Below, in pieces: positions 42,282-50,612 of a stretch of 64,000 bases of DNA. Both the position numbers and the translations under genes were made by a program. Origin of the DNA: Reyranella sp. CPCC 100927 (lineage in GTDB: Bacteria; Pseudomonadota; Alphaproteobacteria; Reyranellales; Reyranellaceae); contig NZ_VOHA01000013.1 of NCBI RefSeq assembly GCF_007859315.1, positions 124,001 to 188,000 on the forward strand, written 5' to 3'. The notes beneath the pieces are model-generated. The model was not told where the DNA came from and made no database searches. It saw only the letters and a program-made list of their open reading frames with translations. Position 1 is the stretch's first letter. Each line of letters begins with the position of its first letter.

Positions 42282-44009
42282 GTGCGTTCTGCGGTTTGGG
42301 GGCTGCGCGTGGTGGGTCAGCGAACTTGGAGCCTGAAGCTCCTCGTAGCGTCGTCGGTGATTGTCGCCAGCCAGATCGGGCCGGCGAGCGACGCGCTCGC
42401 GAAGGGCAAGGGCAAAACTCTGGTGGCGCAGCAGAGTACGCCTGCCGATGGGGCACCGCCCGCCGGCACGCCGCCGGCCGGTGCGCCACCGGCGGCGCCG
42501 CCGCCGGTCCAGCACCTCGACATCAACGAGTACCGTGTCGACGGCGTGACCATGCTGCCGCAGATCGAGGTGGAGGAGGCGGTCTATCCATTCCTAGGGC
42601 CGGGCCGCACGTCCGATGATGTCGAGAAAGCACGGGCTGCCCTCGAACGAGCCTACAACGCCAAGGGCTATCAGACCGTTTCCGTCGAAATTCCGCAGCA
42701 GCAGGTGCGCGACGGCATCGTCCAGATCAAGGTGACCGAAGGCAAGGTCGGGCGGCTGCGCGTGAAGGGATCGCGCTACTTCTCCCTCGATCGCATCAAG
42801 CAGGATGCGCCATCGCTGGCCGAAGGCACAGTGCCCAACTTCAACGCCGTCACCAAGGACATCGTCGCGCTCAACCAGATTCCCGACCGGCGGGTGACGC
42901 CGACCCTGAAGGCGGGCGCGACGCCGGGCACCGTGGACGTCGATCTCAACGTCCAGGACACATTCCCTCTGCACGGCAGCCTGGAGCTCAACAACCGGCG
43001 CAGCGCCGACACCAAGCCGCTGCGCCTGAGCGCGTCGGTACGCTACGACAATCTGTGGCAGCTCGGCCACAGCCTGAACGTCAGCTTTCAGGTCGCGCCG
43101 CAGGACCCCAAGGACGCCAAGGTCTTCTCGGCGTCTTATCTGGCGCGCATTCCCGGCGTGCCGTGGCTCAGCCTGCTCGCCTATGGCGTTAAGAACAACT
43201 CGGATGTCTCGACGGTCGGCGGCACCAACGTGGTGGGGCGTGGCGAAATCATCGGCACCCGAGCCATCGTCACGCTGCCGGCCAAGGACCAGGGCTTCTT
43301 CCATTCGCTGAGTGCCGGCATCGACTACAAGCACTTCGGCGAGCGGGTGAAGGTCGGCAGCGACCAGCTCACGGTGCCGCTGACCTACTACCCGATGAAC
43401 CTCACCTATAACGCCACGTGGCAGGGCGAGGGTTCGCAGACCCAGGTCAGTGCCGGCATCAACTGGGCGTTTCGCGGCATGGGCAGCAAGCCCGACAAGT
43501 TCGACGCCAAGCGCTTCAAGGCGAGCGAGGGGTTCTTCTACTTCAAGGGCGAGGTGGAGCATACCCACGAGCTGCCGGGCGGACTGCAGGTGTTCGGCAA
43601 GGTCAACACCCAACTGTCACGTCAGCCGCTGGTATCCAGCGAGCAGTTCTCGGCCGGCGGCCTCGATTCGGTACGCGGCTATCTCGAGTCGGCGGCGTTG
43701 GGTGACTACGGCGCGTCCGGCACCATCGAGTTGCGCAGCCCATCCATCCCCACGCTGCTGGGCAAGGGTTTCGGTTTCATCAACGACTGGCGTGTCCACG
43801 TCTTCGCCGATGGCGCTGTGCTCAAGATCCATGAACCGCTGGCCGAGCAGGAGTCGACGTTCCGGCTGGCCAGCGTCGGCTTCGGCAGTCGCATGCGCAT
43901 CGCCGACCACTTCAACGGTTCAATCGATGTCGGCTTTCCCCTGCGTATGCAGGGCAAGACGCGTGCCTTCGAGCCTTACATGACGTTCCGGCTTTGGGCC
44001 GAGTTCTGA
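42282..44009 (+). CDS. Two-partner secretion translocator (FhaC/ShlB/HecB type)
   Basis: 575-residue Omp85-superfamily outer-membrane pore. After an export signal (LKLLVASSVIVASQIGPAS) comes a Pro/Ala-rich stretch (GAPPAGTPPAGAPPAAPPP). The POTRA region is YRVDGVTMLPQIEVEEAVYP, YNAKGYQTVSVEIPQQQVRD then GIVQIKVTEGKVG. The C-terminal part is a beta-barrel with the conserved VRGYLE motif near residue 464 and a final aromatic strand ending WAEF. The GTG at 42282 is a best guess; nearby GTGs are possible. It should secrete the giant exoprotein at 26614. It is separated from it by the second sigma module rather than adjacent, which is unusual. Confidence 0.92.
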   Translation: MRSAVWGLRVVGQRTWSLKLLVASSVIVASQIGPASDALAKGKGKTLVAQQSTPADGAPPAGTPPAGAPPAAPPPVQHLDINEYRVDGVTMLPQIEVEEAVYPFLGPGRTSDDVEKARAALERAYNAKGYQTVSVEIPQQQVRDGIVQIKVTEGKVGRLRVKGSRYFSLDRIKQDAPSLAEGTVPNFNAVTKDIVALNQIPDRRVTPTLKAGATPGTVDVDLNVQDTFPLHGSLELNNRRSADTKPLRLSASVRYDNLWQLGHSLNVSFQVAPQDPKDAKVFSASYLARIPGVPWLSLLAYGVKNNSDVSTVGGTNVVGRGEIIGTRAIVTLPAKDQGFFHSLSAGIDYKHFGERVKVGSDQLTVPLTYYPMNLTYNATWQGEGSQTQVSAGINWAFRGMGSKPDKFDAKRFKASEGFFYFKGEVEHTHELPGGLQVFGKVNTQLSRQPLVSSEQFSAGGLDSVRGYLESAALGDYGASGTIELRSPSIPTLLGKGFGFINDWRVHVFADGAVLKIHEPLAEQESTFRLASVGFGSRMRIADHFNGSIDVGFPLRMQGKTRAFEPYMTFRLWAEF

Positions 44010-44032
44010 CCTCTGAAAACAACGGTAGTTCC

Positions 44033-46003
44033 ATGCGGCGGTACTCTTTCTTCCTTTTCTGTTCTCTCCTGTTGTCGGCTCTCGCTTCATGGAGCGCGCC
44101 GGCGCAGGCGTGGTGGAACGACGAGTGGGAGCTGCGCAAGAAGCTCACGCTGAACGCCGGCCCAGCTGGCGCTGCCATCAATGAACCGATCGGCGCCATG
44201 CCGGTCCTCATCCGACTGCACTCGGGCAATTTCAAGTTCGAGGCGGCCAAGCAGGACGGCTCGGATCTGCGTTTCGTCGCCGGTGACGACAAGACGCCGC
44301 TGAAGTTCCACATCGAGAAGTACGACAGCCTGCTGGGCGAGGCGTTCGTCTGGGTCAACCTGCCCGACCTGCGACCCGGCGCCCAGAGCGATATCTGGCT
44401 CTACTACGGCAACCGCAAGGCAACGCCGGCCGAGGATGCCAAGGGCACCTACGATCCCGATACCGCTCTGGTCTATCATTTCGGCGAACGCGGCACGCCG
44501 CTGCGCGACTGGAGCGCATGGGGCAACAACGCCCAGAGTGCGGCGCCCAGCGTCGACGGCACGCTGATCGGCCCGGGCCTGCGCTTTGACGGCAAGACCA
44601 CGGTCACGCTGCCGCCCAGCCCGTCACTCGCCTGGGACAACGGCGCCGCGATGACGTGGTCGGCCTGGATCAAGCCGACGCCGGGTCAGACCAATGCCGC
44701 GATCTACACCCGCCGCAGCGGTGCCACCAGCATTGCGATCGGCATCGACAAGGCGACGCCCTTCGTCGAAGTGATCGACACGTTCGGCAGCCACCGCACC
44801 AACGCGACGGCGACGGTTCGCCCCGACGCCTGGCACCATCTCGCCGTCGTTGCATCGGCGCAGACGCTCACCCTCTATCTCGACGGTGCCGCCGTTGCAT
44901 CGCTGAACACGACGCTGCCGGCCATGAACGGAACAGCACTGCTCGGCGGTGATGTTGCGCCGCCGGTGCCTGCCCCGACGACGACCGATGGTGCCACGGC
45001 GCCAGCGGCACCCACGCCGACGCCGGTGCAGGCACCGTCATCGGATCCGGCAGCGCCGGCGCCGGCGCCGGATGCTACGGCACCCGCCGCGGCGCCGGTC
45101 GCCTACGCCAACTATGCCGGTGAACTGGACGAACTGCAGATCGCCAAGGTTGCGCGGCCGGCGGGTTTCCTGAAGGCGGCGACCATCAGCCAGGGGCCCG
45201 ACAACGCCAAGCTGCTGGCGCTCAGCGGCGATGAGGAGACCGGCAGCTGGCTTTCAGGCTACCTCGCCGTGATCGTCAAGGCGGTCACGCTCGATGCCTG
45301 GGTCGTCATCATCATCCTCGCCATCATGGCGGTGATCTCCTGGATCGTGATTGCCGAGAAGCTCACCTATGTCGGCCGCCAGGCGGGCGCCAACAATGCC
45401 TTCCTGCGCCGCTTCCGCGAGGCGTCAGCCGATCTCACCGTGCTCGATCGCGGCGATGCCGATGAGGTGTCGTCGCTCGGTGGCCGTATCACCGAGGCCG
45501 ACGCGCGGATGATGCGCAACTCCTCGCTCTATCGCATCTACCATGTCGGCGCGCAGGAGATCCGCCACCGCTTCGAGCGCGACAAATCCAGCCGCCTGCT
45601 GTCGGCCGAGTCGATCGCGGCAATCCGCGCCAGCCTCGACGGCACCCTGGCGCGCGAGATGCAGCGGCTCAACCGCCTGGTGGTGGTGCTCACCATCGCC
45701 ATCTCCGGCGGTCCGTTCCTGGGCCTGCTCGGCACCGTGGTCGGCGTCATGATCACGTTTGCCGCCATCGCCGCCAGCGGTGACGTCAACGTCAACGCCA
45801 TCGCGCCGGGTGTGGCGGCGGCGCTGCTGGCCACCGTCGCCGGCCTTGCCGTCGCGATCCCGGCGCTGTTTGCCTACAACTACCTGCAGACCCGCATCAA
45901 GGACGTCACCACCGACATGCAGGTCTTCATCGACGAGTTCGTGACCAAGATGGCCGAGTACTACACCAACGGCGCCGAACAGCGCGCGCTGGCGGCGGAG
46001 TAG
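44033..46003 (+). CDS. DUF2341-LamG-ExbB/TolQ fusion protein
   Basis: 656-residue fusion. A signal peptide (MRRYSFFLFCSLLLSALASW) is followed by DUF2341 (WWNDEWELRKKLTLN through DIWLYYGN, residues ~27-125). A LamG/concanavalin-like domain comes next (YHFGERGTPLRDWSAWGNNA, MTWSAWIKPTPGQTNAAIY, WHHLAVVASAQTLTLYLDG) with a Pro/Ala/Thr-rich insert near residue 310-350. Then a TM segment (WVVIIILAIMAVISWIVIAE, ~424-443) begins a MotA/TolQ/ExbB channel domain whose core is ISGGPFLGLLGTVVGVMITF and AAALLATVAGLAVAIPALFA. A large periplasmic carbohydrate-binding-like head is thus joined to a proton-channel subunit. ExbD follows 5 bp later. Confidence 0.88.
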   Translation: MRRYSFFLFCSLLLSALASWSAPAQAWWNDEWELRKKLTLNAGPAGAAINEPIGAMPVLIRLHSGNFKFEAAKQDGSDLRFVAGDDKTPLKFHIEKYDSLLGEAFVWVNLPDLRPGAQSDIWLYYGNRKATPAEDAKGTYDPDTALVYHFGERGTPLRDWSAWGNNAQSAAPSVDGTLIGPGLRFDGKTTVTLPPSPSLAWDNGAAMTWSAWIKPTPGQTNAAIYTRRSGATSIAIGIDKATPFVEVIDTFGSHRTNATATVRPDAWHHLAVVASAQTLTLYLDGAAVASLNTTLPAMNGTALLGGDVAPPVPAPTTTDGATAPAAPTPTPVQAPSSDPAAPAPAPDATAPAAAPVAYANYAGELDELQIAKVARPAGFLKAATISQGPDNAKLLALSGDEETGSWLSGYLAVIVKAVTLDAWVVIIILAIMAVISWIVIAEKLTYVGRQAGANNAFLRRFREASADLTVLDRGDADEVSSLGGRITEADARMMRNSSLYRIYHVGAQEIRHRFERDKSSRLLSAESIAAIRASLDGTLAREMQRLNRLVVVLTIAISGGPFLGLLGTVVGVMITFAAIAASGDVNVNAIAPGVAAALLATVAGLAVAIPALFAYNYLQTRIKDVTTDMQVFIDEFVTKMAEYYTNGAEQRALAAE

Positions 46004-46008
46004 GGGCC

Positions 46009-46413
46009 ATGCAGCTGCATTCCGACTCCAAGCCGTACGACGACATCAACATCACGCCGATGTTGGACCTCGCCTACGTGCTGCTCGTGATCTTCATCAT
46101 CATGACCACTGCCAGTGTGCAAGGGATGAAGGTGAACCTGCCGAAGGCGAGTGCCCAGCCCAGCCTCGCGCAGCCGACCACCAAGGCGATCACCGTCACC
46201 AACGAGGGTCGCCTGTTCCTCGATACTGTGCCGGTCACGCTGCCGGAGCTCGAGCAGCGCCTGCTGCAGCAGAAGGCACTGACGCCGGAGTTTCCCGTCG
46301 TCATCAAGGGCGATGGCCAGGCGCAGTACCAGGGCGTGATGGACGTGCTCGATCTGCTGGGTCGCATCGGCATCACCCAGGTTGGCCTCGCGACCAAGCC
46401 ACTCGTGAAGTAG
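46009..46413 (+). CDS. exbD: ExbD/TolR-type proton channel partner
   Basis: 134-residue inner-membrane protein with one N-terminal TM (LDLAYVLLVIFIIMTTASV) that contains the essential Asp (ITPMLDLAYV, residue 20). A periplasmic domain follows (TVTNEGRLFLDTVPVTLPEL and PVVIKGDGQAQYQGVMDVLD). It pairs with the ExbB part of the preceding fusion to form the proton-conducting motor. The intergenic distance of 5 bp indicates tight coupling. It cannot by itself be assigned to Ton or Tol, but the TonB gene 24 bp downstream argues for Ton. Confidence 0.92.
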   Translation: MQLHSDSKPYDDINITPMLDLAYVLLVIFIIMTTASVQGMKVNLPKASAQPSLAQPTTKAITVTNEGRLFLDTVPVTLPELEQRLLQQKALTPEFPVVIKGDGQAQYQGVMDVLDLLGRIGITQVGLATKPLVK

Positions 46414-46437
46414 CGGCGCAAAGGCAGGCACGCGACC

Positions 46438-47148
46438 ATGGCCCGATCCAACACCCTACCTGACTTCATCCGGCAACACGGCGTTGCGATCGGCGCCGGA
46501 GTCGCCGTGCTGGGCGTGCTGGTGGTCGTCGCCTTCCTGGTGGCCAGGGGCGATTCCAAGGCACCGCGCAAGGCGACCGAGTTCCAGGTTGTCACCATTC
46601 AGCCGCCGCCCCCTCCGCCGCCGCCACCACCGCCGCCCAAGGAGATACCGCAGCCCAAGATGATCGAGCAGCCGAAGATCAAGGAGCCCGAGGTCAAGCA
46701 GGACAAGCCGCAGGAAAAGCCGAAAGAGGCGCCGCCCAAGAAAGTCGAGGCGCCGCCCAAGGGTCCGCTTGGCGTCGACGCGAAACCGACGGGCCCGGGT
46801 GATGCCTTCAATCTCGCCGGGCGTCCCGGCGGCAACGGATTGCTCGGCGGTGGCGGCGGTGGTGGCAGTCGGTGGGGCTGGTATGCCTCGATCGTCCAGG
46901 CGCAGATCGAAGAGGCGATGCGTGCCAACAAGAAGACCCGCAATGCCTCCATCCGGATCGATGTCCAGCTGTGGGCTGATGCCAGCGGCCGACTGGTCCG
47001 CGTGCAGCTTCTGAAGTCATCCGGCGATCCTGAGATCGACGAGGCCATCCGCAGCGAGGTGCTCATGGGACTGACGCTGCGCGAGCCGCCGCCGCGCGAC
47101 ATGCCGATGCCCATCGTCACCCGCGTCACCGCGCGACGTCCGAGCTAG
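46438..47148 (+). CDS. TonB-family energy transducer 2
   Basis: 236-residue TonB. One TM (GVAIGAGVAVLGVLVVVAFL) is followed by a run of twelve prolines, then a Pro/Lys/Glu spanner (PKMIEQPKIKEPEVKQDKPQ), a glycine-rich hinge (GGNGLLGGGGGGGS) and a TonB_C domain (IRIDVQLWADASGRLVRVQL, KSSGDPEIDEAIRSEVLMG, PPPRDMPMPIVTRVTA). Its C-domain is closer to those of the STN-TonB_C proteins than to TonB 1, suggesting shared ancestry and perhaps a shared binding surface. It completes an exbB-exbD-tonB operon immediately before the porin gene. Confidence 0.9.
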   Translation: MARSNTLPDFIRQHGVAIGAGVAVLGVLVVVAFLVARGDSKAPRKATEFQVVTIQPPPPPPPPPPPPKEIPQPKMIEQPKIKEPEVKQDKPQEKPKEAPPKKVEAPPKGPLGVDAKPTGPGDAFNLAGRPGGNGLLGGGGGGGSRWGWYASIVQAQIEEAMRANKKTRNASIRIDVQLWADASGRLVRVQLLKSSGDPEIDEAIRSEVLMGLTLREPPPRDMPMPIVTRVTARRPS

Positions 47149-47199
47149 GCGCGTCGTCATCAAACAAAGTCACTTGTCGCAGAGGGGTTCGAGAGTTCG

Positions 47200-49011
47200 A
47201 TGTCTTATAGTCGCCGTATTGCCCGCCGCCGCCGCCGCGCCGCGCCCCTGATCGCACTCGCTCTGGGCAACGTCGTCGTCCTGCCGGCCCTGGCCGAACC
47301 GCCGCGGCCGGCCAACCCGAAGATCCAGTTGGCGCAGGCGCCCGAGGGTGGTTCCACGAACGCCACCATCAACCTGATCAACCTGATGATGAAGCGCGGC
47401 CTGCTCGATCGCAGCGAAGCCGATGAACTCATCCGTCAGGCCAATGCCGAAGCCACCGCGGCCCAGCGGCGCGCCACGGCGCCCGTTACTGCCCCTGGCG
47501 GTTCAGTCTCCGGTCCGGCACCGGCCACGGGTGGGCAGATGCGCGTGACCTACGTACCCGACGTGGTGCGCAAGCAGATCAAGGACGAGGTCAAGCAGGA
47601 GGTCATGGCGCAGGCCAAGGCCGAGAACTGGGCAGCGCCCGGTGTCTTTCCCGAATGGGCATCGCGCCTGCGTTTCACGGGTGAGGTGCGTACGCGCTAC
47701 GAGGGCCAGTTCTATCCGCGCGGCAACGACCTCACGGGCGGCCTCGTCAACTTCAATTCCATCAACACCGGCAGCCCTTATGATGTATCGAACGCCAACA
47801 TCCGTTTCCCCCCACTGGTGAACGCCAACGCCGATCGCGACCGCTTCCGCATTCGCGCCCGGCTGGGTGTCGATGCCGATCTCGGCGAAGGCTTCTCCAC
47901 CGGCCTCCACATCGGCACCGGCGACAGCAGTTCACCGGTCTCGCCCAACCAGAGCCTGGGCTTCGCCGGCTCGGGGCAGGGCGGCAATTTCTCCAAGTAC
48001 GCCGTCTGGCTCGAGCGGGCCTACATCAAGTACGAGCCATGGAAGGAGCCGGGCAAGTCCGTGGCGCTCACGGTGGGGCGCTTCGACAACCCGTTCTTCG
48101 CACCCAGCCAACTGCTGTGGGATGACGATATCGGCTTTGATGGCGCTGCGGTACAGGCGCGTTACGAGGTGAGCCCCGGCATCACACCGTTCATCAACAT
48201 CGGTGCCTTTCCGGTGTTCAACACGGATCTGAACTTCTCGTCGGCGCAGCCCGAGAAATACAAGAGCTACGATAAGTATCTCTATGGTGCACAGATCGGC
48301 GTCGACTGGAAAATCCGGCCCGATACCACCGCCAAGTTGGGGCTCGGCTACTATCACTTCACCAACATCGAAGGAAAACTCTCGAGCCCCTGCATCGTCG
48401 GCAATGCGTCGGACAACTGCGATACGGACCATCGGCGCCCATCGTTCGCCCAGCGCGGCAACACGTACATGGCCTTGCGCAATATCGTGCCGACGGCGGA
48501 GAACGGTTTCGGCACGACCAATCAGTTCCAGTACTTTGGTCTGGCCAGCCGCTTCCGCGAACTGTCGATCGCCGGCAAGGTCGACTACGACGGGTTCGCG
48601 CCCGTGCGCGTCTCGTTGTACGGCGAGTTCGTGAAGAACCTGGCTTTCGACAAGAAGCGGCTGAAGCAGAACGCCGTCAACAATCGTGGACCGGGTGATC
48701 CGGGCAAGTACGAAGGCGGCGACACCGGCTACTTTATCGGCCTGACCGTCGGCTCGCCGCAGTTCAAGGAGCGTTGGGACTGGGCCGTCGACGTTGGCTA
48801 CAAGTACGTCGAGTCCGATGCCACCGTCGATGCCTTCTCCGACTCCGATTTCGGTCTGGGTGGTACCAACCTGAAGGGCTTCCTCGTCGGCGGTCGCGTA
48901 GCGCTGAGCCGCCATGTGTGGGCAGGCGCGCGTTGGATGAGCGCCGACTCCATCGCCGGCCCGCCGTTCTCTGTCGACATCGTACAAGTCAATCTCGGCG
49001 CGAGGTTCTGA
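47200..49011 (+). CDS. Putative outer-membrane porin
   Basis: 603-residue protein. The start MSYSRRIARRRRRAAPLIAL gives an Arg-rich signal peptide cut near LPALAEPP. A helical segment (NLINLMMKRGLLDRSEADEL and IKDEVKQEVMAQAKAENWA) may be a periplasmic coiled stalk. It is followed by a beta-barrel with alternating strands (RLRFTGEVRTRYEGQFYPRG, DRFRIRARLGVDADLGEGFS, VALTVGRFDNPFFAPSQLLW) ending in NLGARF, with the C-terminal Phe required for BAM recognition. It fits the 'putative porin' (Porin_5-like) family. Its place directly after tonB suggests that the Ton motor acts on or with it, although it lacks a visible plug domain or TonB box. Confidence 0.8.
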   Translation: MSYSRRIARRRRRAAPLIALALGNVVVLPALAEPPRPANPKIQLAQAPEGGSTNATINLINLMMKRGLLDRSEADELIRQANAEATAAQRRATAPVTAPGGSVSGPAPATGGQMRVTYVPDVVRKQIKDEVKQEVMAQAKAENWAAPGVFPEWASRLRFTGEVRTRYEGQFYPRGNDLTGGLVNFNSINTGSPYDVSNANIRFPPLVNANADRDRFRIRARLGVDADLGEGFSTGLHIGTGDSSSPVSPNQSLGFAGSGQGGNFSKYAVWLERAYIKYEPWKEPGKSVALTVGRFDNPFFAPSQLLWDDDIGFDGAAVQARYEVSPGITPFINIGAFPVFNTDLNFSSAQPEKYKSYDKYLYGAQIGVDWKIRPDTTAKLGLGYYHFTNIEGKLSSPCIVGNASDNCDTDHRRPSFAQRGNTYMALRNIVPTAENGFGTTNQFQYFGLASRFRELSIAGKVDYDGFAPVRVSLYGEFVKNLAFDKKRLKQNAVNNRGPGDPGKYEGGDTGYFIGLTVGSPQFKERWDWAVDVGYKYVESDATVDAFSDSDFGLGGTNLKGFLVGGRVALSRHVWAGARWMSADSIAGPPFSVDIVQVNLGARF

Positions 49012-49013
49012 TC

Positions 49014-49649
49014 ATGCACGCACCCGTCATGTCGATCGCGGTCGGGCTGGTGGTTGCGCTCGCAGCCGGATTCCCGGCTGCGGCTCAAGATGCCAGCCTG
49101 GAAGGGCGCCTGCGCGACGCGTTGCGCTCAGCGACGGCCCAGGTGCGTTCACTCGAGGATGAACGTGCCCGCCTGCAGGCGCAACTCGCCGAGGCCGAAC
49201 GCGAAAAGGAGGTACTGCGCCAGCATGCGGCAGCTGCCGCCACGCAGGACAAGGACAAGCCGGCCAAGCCGTCGGTCGACGACGAGACGCTGGCTGAATA
49301 CAAGCGGCGACTGGCCGATCAGGCCGCGGCACTGGCCCAGCTCAATGACGCGCTGGAGAAATGGAAGGCTGCCTTCAACGAGGCAGCCAACGTGGCGCGT
49401 GCCAAGGAGACGGAGCGGGCGCAGCTGGCAACCCAGGTGCCGCCGCTCACGCAGCGGCTGACGGCCTGCGAGGCGAAGAACGTCGCGCTTTTCAAGGTCG
49501 GCAACGAGATCCTCGCGCGCTACGCCGGCATCGGCTTGGGCGATGCACTGGGCGCGCGCGAGCCGTTCATCGGCTTCAAGCGCGTTGAACTGCAGAACCT
49601 GGTGCAGGACTACCAGGACAAGCTTCTGGATCAGAAGGTGACGAAATGA
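49014..49649 (+). CDS. Periplasmic coiled-coil protein
   Basis: 211-residue protein with a signal peptide (VMSIAVGLVVALAAGFPAAA, cut before QDASLEG). The mature part is a long heptad-rich helix (LRDALRSATAQVRSLEDERA, LQAQLAEAEREKEVLRQHAA, then a second helix around YKRRLADQAAALAQLNDALE). A short C-terminal region follows (ILARYAGIGLGDALGAREPF). The start is two bases past the porin stop, so it is translated as part of the same message. Such helices often bridge the periplasm. It is a candidate structural partner of the porin or adhesin. No named family was recognised. Confidence 0.75.
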   Translation: MHAPVMSIAVGLVVALAAGFPAAAQDASLEGRLRDALRSATAQVRSLEDERARLQAQLAEAEREKEVLRQHAAAAATQDKDKPAKPSVDDETLAEYKRRLADQAAALAQLNDALEKWKAAFNEAANVARAKETERAQLATQVPPLTQRLTACEAKNVALFKVGNEILARYAGIGLGDALGAREPFIGFKRVELQNLVQDYQDKLLDQKVTK

Positions 49650-50593
49650 ATCGCAAGGCCATGACGCCTGTAGCCGGCCTGTGCGCCGCTGCTCTGGCGT
49701 TGTTCATGTCCACCGCCACCGTCGCGGCTGACGACGTCATTGCGCGTATCGGCAATACCGATGTGAAGGTCGACGAGCTTCGGGCCTACATTGCCTCGCT
49801 GTCGCCGCAGGACCAGGCGGCCCTGGCCAAGGATCCCAGCCTGCTCAGCCAGAGCGTACGGACCCTGCTGGCCCGCCGTATCGTCCTGCAGGAGGCTGCC
49901 GGCAAGAAGTGGGAGCAGACCCCCGCGGTCGTGGCGCAGCTGGAGCGGACCCGCGAGGCCGTGATTGTCGAAACCTATCTGCAGTCCGTGTCGGAAGCGC
50001 CCAAGGATTTCCCGGCCGACGCCGACGTGCAGAATACGTATGAGGCCAACAAGACGGCGTTTCTCGTGCCGCGGCAATTCCATCTGGCGCAGATCTATGT
50101 CGCGATGCCCAAGGGGGCGGACAAGGCGGCAACCGACAAGGCCGAGAAGAAGGTCGCCGACATCCAGGCGAAACTGAAGCAGAAGGGTGCCGATCTCGCT
50201 GCCATCGCGCGCACCGAGTCCGAAGCGCCCGAGTCGGCCGCCAAAGGTGGTGAGATCGGCTGGGTGCTCGAAACCCAGATCCGCCCCGAGGTGCGCCAGG
50301 CGGTGGCCGGCCTCGCCAAGGGAGCCGTCTCCGAGTCGATCCGCTTCGATGACGGGTGGCAGATCATCAGGCTGATCGATACCAAGGCATCCTACACCCG
50401 GCCGCTGGCCGAGGTTCGCGGCCAGATCGTGGACAAGCTGCGTGCCGATCGTGCGCTCGCCAACCGGCGCGCCTATCTCGCACGCCTGCTGGAACAGAAT
50501 CCGCCAGCCATCAACGAGCTGTTGCTGTCGAAGGTCCTGGACAGCACTGGCCACGAGCCGCGGCGTGCCGCAGCGCCGGCCGCCACCAAGTAA
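49646..50593 (+). CDS. Parvulin-type periplasmic peptidyl-prolyl isomerase (SurA/PpiC-like)
   Basis: 315-residue chaperone-isomerase with signal peptide MTPVAGLCAAALALFMSTAT. The N-terminal helical SurA-type chaperone part (NTDVKVDELRAYIASLSPQD, LLSQSVRTLLARRIVLQEAA) precedes a rotamase domain (FHLAQIYVAMPKGADKAATD, LAAIARTESEAPESAAKGGE, IGWVLETQIRPEVRQAVAG). The ATG overlaps the previous stop (ATGA). It probably assists folding of the porin, the translocator barrel or the exoprotein in transit. It is a locus-specific extra copy besides whatever housekeeping SurA the genome has (not seen here). Confidence 0.88.
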   Translation: MNRKAMTPVAGLCAAALALFMSTATVAADDVIARIGNTDVKVDELRAYIASLSPQDQAALAKDPSLLSQSVRTLLARRIVLQEAAGKKWEQTPAVVAQLERTREAVIVETYLQSVSEAPKDFPADADVQNTYEANKTAFLVPRQFHLAQIYVAMPKGADKAATDKAEKKVADIQAKLKQKGADLAAIARTESEAPESAAKGGEIGWVLETQIRPEVRQAVAGLAKGAVSESIRFDDGWQIIRLIDTKASYTRPLAEVRGQIVDKLRADRALANRRAYLARLLEQNPPAINELLLSKVLDSTGHEPRRAAAPAATK

Positions 50594-50612
50594 TTCGTGA
50601 AAGGAGAAACTT

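Noticed and set aside
24168-47148. Siderophore or metal uptake locus
   Set aside because: ECF/FecR/TonB/ExbBD are present but there is no TonB-dependent receptor barrel, siderophore synthetase or iron ABC transporter in the window.
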